Below are positions 11,539-20,775 of a DNA stretch of 64,000 nt, one piece after another (position 1 is the stretch's first letter; the number at the start of each line of letters is the position of its first letter). The translations under genes were made by a program, and so were the position numbers. This DNA comes from Azolla pinnata (taxonomy: Eukaryota; Streptophyta; Polypodiopsida; Salviniales; Salviniaceae): the NCBI GenBank assembly GCA_037176905.1, contig JBBBWG010016779.1:3233-67232 (forward strand), read 5' to 3'. Below the pieces are notes generated by a model. The model had not been told where the DNA came from, did no database searches, and saw nothing but the letters and a program-made list of their open reading frames with translations.

Positions 11539-14038
11539 TGATTGATTTGAAACCACCATTCTGAAGAAATATTCTACTGGTGCGAGCACTCTTCATGCTA
11601 CTGCCACTGCTATTGATTGAATGCGTTTTCTTTCTTTGTTCTATCTAGTTTCGTCAAGGTCTTCATTCAACTAGGAAGGTAGGTTTCTAAGAGTTTAGGG
11701 CAAAGTTGAGACCGAGAGTTGTTCTTTTTTTTTTGAAGAGCAGGCCATAACCAATTCAAGAGGTGAGCAAAACTTGTGAGGGTTTCCGGGAACATATCAT
11801 TGAATATTGGTACACATCTTAAGATTCAGATTGCCATTTTGTTTTTCTCTTTTTATTCCCTTGTAATGATTGGAATAACTCGGAAAAGAATGTACGACTT
11901 AGCCAAGACTGCAATGTCAATCCATTCTAGCTCTAATGTGATCATTGCATTCATTCATCGTTGTGAACTCTGTATATTGTTTTGAAATAATGGTGTGGAT
12001 TGATGTAGAAGGTGAGTATCTGTGATTAAAACCTAATGCGCATTTGTCGAGCATTGCCTTTTCTTTGTGCAGTTTTACACATTGCTTAAAAAATTGAAAC
12101 CAAAGGAGTGGCATTGCAGAAAGCAGATGCATTTAAAGTGGCCGATTTTCTCAACCCAAACAATCTGATGAAAAATGGCTATAAAATCCCAAAGAAAAAT
12201 GCATCTATATGTTGAGGAAAGAAGAGCAGTTTTGCACTAACGAAAGGGATGAAATTTGAGAAACCTTACAATGATAATACTGAATTTAAAAGTTCGACTG
12301 AAAACCATTGGGCAATGAAACTAAACTAGGTGATCTTAAGTGAAATACAGCTTTCACTCATCTGTATGCCCATGTAATATATGATATCTCGAAACTTCAG
12401 CATTTGGCATGAAGGCTTCTTGGAGGACAGAGGTAAAAAATCCAAAAGCTGGGATTGTTTGAAAATTTTCGCTGATCACTAGTTCAAATGAAAAGTTTCT
12501 CTCCTTCAGATTCAACTGCTAGCCTCAATCCCAAGCTGTGTATTACCATAAAATGGACTTACCCATAATTAATCTGCTTCTATTTTTTTACTTTCAGGAA
12601 TATTGGCTTTTGTAGCCACACGTGATATGAGATTTGATCCCCATATAACACAGCACCATCCTTGAGGACAATAATGATATCATTAGGATTATTTTGAAAA
12701 GCTTGTTGACTACATTACAGAACTCAAAGGAGTAGATGAGAACAAAACTCATCAGATTCAGTGAGGGGGCATGGGAATTATAATACGATGCTATTTTACT
12801 TGTTGAACTGCTTTTTGTGACAAAGGCTTCACAGTGTTATTTGAGCTAATTTCAATCCTGGGCATTCTAACCAAATGCTTTATCTTTCTTATCCCTGTGT
12901 CGTTGTTCTCATCGCTGTAGTCGTCACATCATCATCATCATCATCAGGAACTAGCTCTCCACAGCAGCAAGTAAACCTAAGAAATATATAATTGTAACCA
13001 ATAATCAACTCCTTAGAATAAAACAGCATTTCTTCACAAAGCATAATTACTCTCCTAAGCAATCCGCAGACAAGAAAAGTCAATTCTTTTACTTAATCAA
13101 AAGCCATATTACAGCATATGATAAAATAGCAAATTCCATCTTTCTTCTTTGCCACTCTGTTACCAGGAGAATCAGCATTGTCAACCAGGTACAAGAAAAG
13201 AACACTTTGGAAAATGGCAGGATCTCTACAGGAGTCAAACAAGGATAAGCTCTGAGACACGTAACCAGTAGATCTGAAAGAGATACAGCATAACTTGAGA
13301 GGATAATGGTAAATCCAGACCGGAAAACCCTATGACATCATTTCTTTTACATTTGTGGTCATACAAAGTAAGGGAGATGAAAAACAAGGAAGAGAATGTA
13401 ATGCTACTCATTTCCATACTATCATTTTAGAAGCGGCACTGTGTGGCAGGATGTAGGATCAGGATGAAAATGTGCAAAGTAGATTATATAATACACCATG
13501 GTATCTCTCATCAGACTGAAGGGTCACCACCCTTTGGCAACATTTGTTCATGCAAACACGCACTTTCTCTTGCAACCAAATTCACATAGCATGAGATCTT
13601 CATGAACAAAGCAGCTTATTGTGAATGCTGGTTGGTAGTTTATAAAGATCAAGCACCCTGTGACATCGGTTGCAACTCATCTTTATCAAACACCATCGCA
13701 TTTCATGAAAATCTTTATCAACTACCGTTGCATTATCAACTACTGTTTGATCTTCATGAGAATGAAATGCAACGGTAGTTGATAAAGATCAAACACCTTG
13801 TGACATCGGTATTCGCTGTCATTGGTTGCATACATGCCATACACCGAAACTCTCAGAAAACCATACGAGAGAAGGAAGAAGAAATGACGAGAACTCCCTC
13901 CCAAAAATCCCATTTTTTTTCTGATCGTCGAAATGCCCCATAGGTAGATCTACCTCCAAAGGATGTGCAGAGTTAAGAAGAATGCAGAGAATTAAGAGAA
14001 TGAACCTGTTAACACTGGGAAGGAAAAGAAAGCCCATT
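11539..14038. other. Intergenic, one foldback
   Basis: This holds the TIC100 3' end and about 2.3 kb of AT-rich sequence with no convincing coding region. A short ATC microsatellite lies near 12928-12946. The only notable structure is the foldback at 13.7 kb, listed separately. Confidence 0.6.
13711..13789. repeat. Perfect 24-bp inverted repeat (foldback)
   Basis: The left arm (13711-13734, starting ATCTTTATCAACTACC) is the exact reverse complement of the right arm (13766-13789, ending GGTAGTTGATAAAGAT), with a 31-nt spacer. A second, weaker inverted pair (GCATTTCATGAAAATC near 13698 and GATCTTCATGAGAATG near 13750) is nested with it. The block is flanked by imperfect direct repeats of AAAGATCAA(A/G)CACC(T/C)TGTGACATCGG near 13645 and 13785. 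This could be a foldback/MITE-like unit or a hairpin transcript source. Confidence 0.75.
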
Positions 14039-14368
14039 TCACGAAGGATCTGGGCGGTGCTGATAGGCACTCATACAGGCGTCGAGGCGTCTCTGAGCTT
14101 CCTTGCACTGCTTCCGCTTGGTGTCAGTGCCGGCGCTGGAGCAGAGGGCGGCTATGGCGTCGAGCTGGGAGGGGCAGAGGCAGGAGACGACGCAGAGGGA
14201 GGCGGCGTTGCGGAGGTGGGCGCAGAGGAAGCGCTCGTTGCGGTGGTGCTTCTTCTCGCAGGCGGCGGCGGCGTCGATCTGTCGGGCGCAGCGTCGCTCC
14301 AGCAGCCGCCATGGCCGTGCTTGCTCTGTTCCTTCCTCTTCTTCTTCTTCTTCTTCTTCCGGCAACAT
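14039..14368 (-). CDS. Small triple-CX9C (CHCH-type) protein
   Basis: This 109-residue single-exon frame starts MLP, then about nine Glu from a GAA microsatellite, then a Cys-patterned body. Three C-x9-C pairs can be read: CARQIDAAAAC, CAHLRNAASLC and CKEAQRRLDAC, with four further Cys (VVSCLCPSQLD, the AIAALC segment). CX9C pairs in short proteins are the hallmark of the coiled-coil-helix (CHCH, Cox19-like) families, which are oxidised by MIA40 in the mitochondrial intermembrane space and serve as assembly factors. I cannot assign a specific subfamily. The upstream side on this strand enters the GATCGATC-rich block. The C-terminus (QHRPDPS) could be replaced by a spliced exon. Confidence 0.55.
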   Translation of the reverse strand: MLPEEEEEEEEEGTEQARPWRLLERRCARQIDAAAACEKKHHRNERFLCAHLRNAASLCVVSCLCPSQLDAIAALCSSAGTDTKRKQCKEAQRRLDACMSAYQHRPDPS

Positions 14369-14489
14369 TGTGTTTCATGTAAAGAAAAAAACACACACAA
14401 GGAAAAGGAAGAAGAGGAAGATGGAACTGAAGAAATTTCTGACTCTCTTTGTGCTCCAGAAATTTCTGACTTTGCTCTGCTCATCGATT

Positions 14490-15285
14490 CGATCCGATCC
14501 GATCGCGTCGAACGCATGTCTTCGCTCCCAATGCGATCGATCGGAATCTTTCTCGTCTATGGTTTCGATCGATCGGTTCGTCATCAGTGAGGCTCCCTGG
14601 ATTTGGGTCGATCGATCGATCGACGACGTACCATTTTGGTCGATTGATCTGATCCGATCGCGTCGAATGAATGCCATCGCTCCCCATACGATCGATCAGA
14701 ATCTCTCTCGTCTGCGGATTCGATTGATCAATTCGTCAGCAGTCACTCTCTTGATTTGGATCGAGCGATCGATTGACGGCGTATCATTTTGGTCGATTGA
14801 TCCATGATGTGGACGTATTGATCGATCAACAATTGATGTGCTTGCATGATCTCAATTTTGCCAGTCCGTGGATTTTCGATCGACGTGATCGTCGATTGAC
14901 TCGATCATCGATGGACTTAGACCGATCAATTGGCCTAGTGATGAATGAAGTTGGATCGATTGACTTAATGCCTCGATCAAGCGCAACACACTGATGCACT
15001 CGTCCGATCTCGATTCTGCCAATCTACGGATTTCGATCAATTGTAATTGGCCGATGTGGGTTGGATTCGATCGACGTGATCATCCATGGACTGCGATAGT
15101 CACCAATGGACTAGATCGATTGGCTCAATCATTCTATAGACTTGCATCGATCAATCGGCTTGGTTATCAATGGACTTGGATCAATTGACTTAGTGCCTCG
15201 ATCAATCAGAGCCTGACAATCGATGGACAAGATCGGTTGACTTGACGACTTGGTTGATTGACTATCAATGGGTATACCGAGCGTC
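14490..15285. repeat. GATCGATC-rich block with 154-bp tandem duplication
   Basis: Very dense in GATCGATC, CGATTGA and CGATCAAT motifs. The first part is an imperfect tandem duplication with period 154 bp: GATCCGATCGCGTCGAA occurs at 14497 and 14651, and CATTTTGGTCGATTGATC follows in each copy. From 14805 the motif continues irregularly among GGACTTGGATC and GGACTAGATC variants to about 15285. No coding sense was found. Confidence 0.8.
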
Positions 15286-16423
15286 TCCTTGAAAACTTTT
15301 GATGCATCGATGATGATTCACCTTCTTCTTGTTCTTCTAATTCGAATGGGACCCCACCGTGTTGATGATGTAAGTATCAACAAGGAGCATCGAATAACAA
15401 ATAACTGGATTCTCTCATTGTGACAGACACTTCGGAATGGACGATACGGAGACAAACTTTGATATACTTTTTGCCGATGAATCATGCACTAATTGCATCT
15501 GTATCGAGGGATTGAATTCGCTACTCAGTCGATTGTCCTACCAAGACACACTTCTCTCACTTCAGCTACCGGTTGCTACCATTGTCAAGATTCGAAGGAC
15601 ATTCCAACAAGAGTTTCCAAGAGTGTAGCTATTGCACTATCTCATTTTCCTCCACTTTTGTATATACAAAGCCTGTAGCTCGTACAATACGAGTTACAGT
15701 TGATGCATGATCGCCGAATGACAAGGGCGTATAGAACAAAATGCCGTTATCAGGATTCGAACCTGCGACATCGGCTTTCTAACATGCACAATGGCGATAA
15801 TACGCCTGAACACGAAGACATCTGGCCTTTGGAGCATCGAAATCGGAGCATCTTTCCGATCTTCACAATCAAGATTGTCACTTGCCAAAAAAAAAAAAAA
15901 CAAAGAGACCCTACAAACTTGCACACTTCCAATGTCTTCAAATTTTTTCAGTCACTCATTGAAATGACAACAATTTATGGTCTTCTTTGGCCCCCCCGCC
16001 CATGGTTCCTCTTCCTCCTCCTTCATCACATCACTGTGTAAGTGGTCTCCTGCTCTCTTCCATGTCGTGCTTTCTTTGGACAACATCTGATTTGCCTCTT
16101 GCTCTTTTTTCTTTCTTTTTTCCCCCTTTTTTTTTGACTTTGTGTATGTGTGCGACCTTCACAATTCGCCCACCATAATTTCTATAGCTTTTTGAAATTC
16201 TCCTAGAAACAGACTAGTCCTGTCCTATCCCTCTACATGTTCAACTCTTTGTTTTGTTTCGGAGGCAATGGCTATCATACATTTTGGAGAAAGTGGATGT
16301 AAAAATGTAATCTTCTTGTGGATTAGCATAGCTGACATAACGTACCTTGGTTTTATATCCTTGTTTTGCTGAGAAAAAAATGTAGGCAGATGAAGAGAAT
16401 GCGAATGCATTTTGCGTTTTCAA
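15286..16423. other. Intergenic before PPR gene
   Basis: Contains short open frames without recognisable products, a B-box-like sequence at 15753, an A-run near 15888-15900 and T-rich stretches around 16107-16135. It is the probable promoter and leader of the PPR gene, but no convincing core element was singled out. Confidence 0.5.
15753..15763 (-). other. tRNA B-box-like motif
   Basis: On the minus strand this reads GGTTCGAATCC, matching the internal RNA polymerase III B box, with a GTGTTCAGGCG stretch 40-50 nt upstream that loosely resembles an A box. The flanks do not pair as an acceptor stem, so this is not an intact tRNA. A worn tRNA-derived SINE or a chance match are the alternatives. 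Confidence 0.25.
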
Positions 16424-19400
16424 ATGAATGGAGGGAGAACATGGTGGTCCGTGGAAGATTTGATACAACTTTTGCACGCTTGTCGGAAGGAGAAGAATCT
16501 CGATCGAGCTTTTCGATTGCATTCCTATATATATTCACATGGGCTTGAGGCTCATACTCTGCTTGGAAATTGCCTTGTGGCTTCATATGGGGGGGCTGGT
16601 GCCATGGACTGTGCCCAAAGTGTATTCGATAAACTGACATATTGCAACGAGTCTTCTTGGAATAGCATCATCATTGGATATGTCAAGCTTGGAAAACCAC
16701 AAAATGCTCTTTTACTGTATGATAAGATGCATAGGGAAGGGTACGTGGGTCTTAATAGTTATGCCTTCGTGGCCTTGCTCAAGGCTTCGGTGCAGCTGAA
16801 TGATTTTGAAAGGGGCTTATTACTGAGCATGGATATTGAAAGAGAAGGGCTTTTGGAAAAGAACTGTTTTGTTGGGAGTGCATTACTGGACATGTTTTTC
16901 AAATGTGGCTCTATTATTAGAGCACAGGAGGTGTTTGAAAAGCTTTTAGACCGAGATGTAGTCTCTTGGAATGCAATGATCTCGGGGCTTGCAAAATATG
17001 GGTATGCAGATTTAGCTTTGAAATGTTTCCAATGTATGAAAGTAGAGTGTGCCTCTCCAAATGATGTTACGTTTCTTTCTGTTTTGAAAGCTTGTGGTGC
17101 CATCTGTGCCATTGAAGAAGGAACAGATGCACATGTTGAAATCGAGAGGATGGGATTGTTGGAAACTTGTGCTGCAATTGGGAGTGCACTAGTAAATATG
17201 TATTCTAAATGCGGTTGCCTTGTCAAAGCACAAGGTGTCTTCGATAGGCTTGCGGAGCGTGATGTGATCTCATGGACTGCACTTATTACAGGTTATGCTG
17301 AATATCGACACTATGGCAAGGTAATTGTATGTTTCCTAGAAATGCAAATTGAAGGTGTTCCTCCTGACATCGTCACTCTTGCTTGCAGTTTGAGAGCCTG
17401 TGGGAGCCTACGATCAGTGGAAAGAGGTATATACATACATCAAATGATCAAGAGGAATGGAATTTCGGAAAGAAACCCTAGCATAGGCAGTAGTTTGGTT
17501 GATATGTATGCTAAATGTGGTATGCTTGATAAAGCACAGAGATTGTTTGATGAACTTTCTGCTCATGATGTGGACTCCTGGAACTCTCTGGTTCTAGGGT
17601 ATGCTGAAAATGGTCACGATGAAGAAGCCCTCAATTGTTTTGAGCAAATGCAACTTGAAGGGATCTCACCAGATGCTGTAACAGTCCTCTGCTGCATAAA
17701 AGTTTGTGGGAGCTCAGGTAATATTGGAAAAATGAGTCAAATTCATGATGCCATCAAAAGATGTAGTGAACTTGAAAATGACGTCGTTATTGCTAACTCC
17801 TTGGTTGACGCATATGCCAAATGTGGTTTACCTGGGAAAGCACAAGAAATCTTTGACAAGTTAGCAGTTCGAGATGTGGTCTCCTGGAATGTGTTGATAA
17901 TGGGGTATGTTGAGAATGGCTGCAGTGAGGAAGCTCTGAAATGTTTTGAATGGATGCAAATGGAAGGCATGTCTCCAGATGTAACAACTTATGTTTGTGT
18001 TTGCAAAGCCTGTGGAAGCATCGGAGACATGCAAAAGAGTGAGGAAATGCATATTGATATTGAGCGGAAGGGTTTTCTGAGCAATGCCCTTGTGCTTGGA
18101 AATGTATTGATTGATATGTATCTACAGTGTGGCGAACTTGCTAGGGCACATCAAGTGTTCAGAAACCTTTCTCGTCGAGACATCGTCTCATGGAACACAC
18201 TTGTTGCAGGATACACTGAACATGGATATGACAAGGAAGCTCTTAAGTTGTGTGAGCAGATGGGACAAGAAAATATCTTGCCCAATGCTCTAACATTTCT
18301 CTGTGTTATAAAAGCTTGTGCCAACCTAGGATTTATTGAGAAGGGTCAAGAAATTCATGCTGAAATCAAGAGAAATGACCTTGGTAATGATGCTGTCATA
18401 GGCACTGCATTAGTCAATATGTATGCTAACTGTAGCCTTTTACATGAAGCTCGACAAGTTTTCGATCAGATCTCGGTGCATGATGTGACAACATGGAATG
18501 TGATGATGCATGGATATGACAAATGTGGCCATGGTGAGCAAACACTGCAATGTTTTGAACAAATGCAACTCAAGTGTATCACTCCAAACACAATCTCATT
18601 CGTATATGCCTTGAAAGCTTGTGGTGTGGAAGGAGATGTTGAGAATGGTAAAAAAGTACATGCAGAAATTGCAAGGAGGGGTTTACTAGAAACTGATCTT
18701 ATTGTTGGGAATACCTTGATTGATATGTATGCCAAATGCGGCTTGTTTGGCAATGCCCAAGAAGTATTCGACAAGCTCCAAGGGAAGGATGTCATCTCAT
18801 GGACTACACTGATTGCAGGCTACGTTGATTGTGGGCACGGCGAGGAAGCACTTGAGTACTTCAAAAGGATGCAACTCGATGGTGTCCTTCCCAATTCAAT
18901 CACATATTTGTGCAGTTTGAGAGCTTGTGGTAGCTTAGGAGCTACTAATCAGGGTCAAGAAATACATGCTGAGATCGAAAGAAAGGGCATGATAATCAAC
19001 AACGATACCATCACCATCACCTTGGTGGATATGTATGCAAAATGCGGGCTGGTTTCTGTTGCGCAACAAGTATTCGATCGGCTGCCGAATCCTGGGTTAG
19101 TCGCGTGGAACGCGTTGATTGCAGGATATGCACAGGCCGGAGAAAGTGCACATGTTTGGCAGACTTTTGATAGAATGTTAGAGAAAGGCATGGAGCCGGA
19201 TCCCGTTACGTTCCTCATTGTTATGAATGCATGCAGCCGTGCAGGCTGGTTGAGTAGATATCAAATGTATTTCGATGTGATGAGCACACGTTACGGCTTC
19301 GCGCCGACAACTGAACATCAGAACTGTATGCTCGATCTCCTTGTCCGAAACGGTGAAATAGAGAAGGCTGTATGCATGTTGCAGAAGAAGCCATACTGTG

Positions 19401-19564
19401 CTAGCCCCGCAACTTGGCATACGTTGTTGGAAGCTTGCAAGAAATGGGGAAACGTCGAGCTTGGTATGGAGGCTTTCGAACATGCACGAAGCATAGATGA
19501 AAGCGATGGTGCAGCATATGCTTTGGTCTCTCAAATCTATGCAAATAATGGCAGTCTGCCTTGA
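16424..19564 (+). CDS. PLS-class pentatricopeptide repeat protein, no DYW domain
   Basis: A 1,046-residue intronless protein. PLS-class PPR proteins bind organellar RNA one base per repeat and usually specify C-to-U editing sites. About nine P-L-S triplets are visible, each with a pattern like (R/H)DVVSWN.LI.GY (P), then a segment ending in LKACGS (L), then H..I.R.G and VDMYAKCG (S), followed by a P2-L2-S2-like end. The C-terminus stops inside an E1-like motif (DGAAYALVSQIYANNGSLP), so the E+/DYW deaminase part is absent and any editing would need a partner in trans. No clear transit peptide follows the ATG at 16424 (MNGGRTWWSVEDL). An upstream exon beginning before the AG at 16384 could supply one. 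The triplets are unusually alike, as in fern and lycophyte PPR families. The target RNA is unknown. Confidence 0.9.
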   Translation: MNGGRTWWSVEDLIQLLHACRKEKNLDRAFRLHSYIYSHGLEAHTLLGNCLVASYGGAGAMDCAQSVFDKLTYCNESSWNSIIIGYVKLGKPQNALLLYDKMHREGYVGLNSYAFVALLKASVQLNDFERGLLLSMDIEREGLLEKNCFVGSALLDMFFKCGSIIRAQEVFEKLLDRDVVSWNAMISGLAKYGYADLALKCFQCMKVECASPNDVTFLSVLKACGAICAIEEGTDAHVEIERMGLLETCAAIGSALVNMYSKCGCLVKAQGVFDRLAERDVISWTALITGYAEYRHYGKVIVCFLEMQIEGVPPDIVTLACSLRACGSLRSVERGIYIHQMIKRNGISERNPSIGSSLVDMYAKCGMLDKAQRLFDELSAHDVDSWNSLVLGYAENGHDEEALNCFEQMQLEGISPDAVTVLCCIKVCGSSGNIGKMSQIHDAIKRCSELENDVVIANSLVDAYAKCGLPGKAQEIFDKLAVRDVVSWNVLIMGYVENGCSEEALKCFEWMQMEGMSPDVTTYVCVCKACGSIGDMQKSEEMHIDIERKGFLSNALVLGNVLIDMYLQCGELARAHQVFRNLSRRDIVSWNTLVAGYTEHGYDKEALKLCEQMGQENILPNALTFLCVIKACANLGFIEKGQEIHAEIKRNDLGNDAVIGTALVNMYANCSLLHEARQVFDQISVHDVTTWNVMMHGYDKCGHGEQTLQCFEQMQLKCITPNTISFVYALKACGVEGDVENGKKVHAEIARRGLLETDLIVGNTLIDMYAKCGLFGNAQEVFDKLQGKDVISWTTLIAGYVDCGHGEEALEYFKRMQLDGVLPNSITYLCSLRACGSLGATNQGQEIHAEIERKGMIINNDTITITLVDMYAKCGLVSVAQQVFDRLPNPGLVAWNALIAGYAQAGESAHVWQTFDRMLEKGMEPDPVTFLIVMNACSRAGWLSRYQMYFDVMSTRYGFAPTTEHQNCMLDLLVRNGEIEKAVCMLQKKPYCASPATWHTLLEACKKWGNVELGMEAFEHARSIDESDGAAYALVSQIYANNGSLP

Positions 19565-20775
19565 ACACAAGTAAGAGAGGGTTTGCCGCCCACCATCAAG
19601 ATAAAGGGTCCTCATCGAACAAAAGGAAAATGAATTGGGATCATAGCCAGGGTTGCATGTGAAGATTATTTTTGTATGGCTCAGATGGGATCTTAGCCAG
19701 GCCTGATTATAGAGGGCTGCCCGATTATATCCGCTGAAAATACAGATGCCTGCTTCCACTGCTGAGCAAATGGGGTGGTTTTTTTATGCTAAAAAACAAT
19801 CGGGAAATCACAAGCATTGTTGCCGGCAAAAATTTTCAAATAAGCATATGGAAACTACAAAGATGCAACTGTAACATTGATTGGTTGAATCTGATACAAT
19901 GAAGGAAGCAATATAGCTTGGATGATTAGCATGCTACAAACTCAGGTCCGATCGACGATGAAGGAATGGTCAATTGATGAATCCTTTAGAAATTGCATCC
20001 TCATGTTCATGAAGGAAATCAATTGCGCTGGTGTAGCATTGACAAGACAATTGGCCATGTAAGCCTCAGTAACTTTGATAAATGCAAACTAAGGAGTGCT
20101 GCAAGGCTTGCCATGATTTAACCTAAAAATTCTCAGAAATGCATGCAAAGTGTGCTGATTACTTAGAGATTCATTCTGAAAGAGAGGATTGTTCCATCGA
20201 TTTTCATCAACTTATTTTGAGAGCTCCACCATAGTGTTTATGAACTCTGATCAGTATTACATACACCCAAATCACATTAAATATCTTCATGGAAACTTCT
20301 AAATTAGACCCAACAGTGAGCCTTGACATCAACATTCTCAATTTCTCATTTCTCTTGAGTTGTATGTCAAGATTAATTGGTCAAAAAAGCAAGATGATTG
20401 TTTGCTTCCAACATGTGGCAATACATGTGTGCATGTATGAAGATTACGCCACGGACTGATGATATCATAGAATAAATGGTCGGTTTACGCATGTTTCAAT
20501 CATGGTGTATACAGCTTGTATCATTGATATATTTCTATTAATTATACAAACTGCATCCAAGTGTATTTTGTCGACGGATTGTCAACCAGGCATCGACACA
20601 ATGCGTGTATGGAATGGCTTCAACACTGCTTTTATTGGCATCAATATGTGCATTATACATAGGGAGATGAATTGATTGTCCATGATACGATGACTCTGTT
20701 GATTATATGGAATAAATGATGGTGGTAGGATTAACATAAAGCAACACACGGCGGTCAAAATACCAGCTTTTTATC
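19565..20775. other. Convergent intergenic region
   Basis: About 1.2 kb separates the 3' ends of the PPR gene (+) and HDS (-). It is AT-rich and no gene, RNA or repeat array was recognised. It presumably contains both 3' UTRs. Confidence 0.6.

Noticed and set aside
15437-15628. 63-codon plus-strand frame (MDDTETNFDILFADE start)
   Set aside because: Short, no family resemblance, lies next to repetitive DNA.
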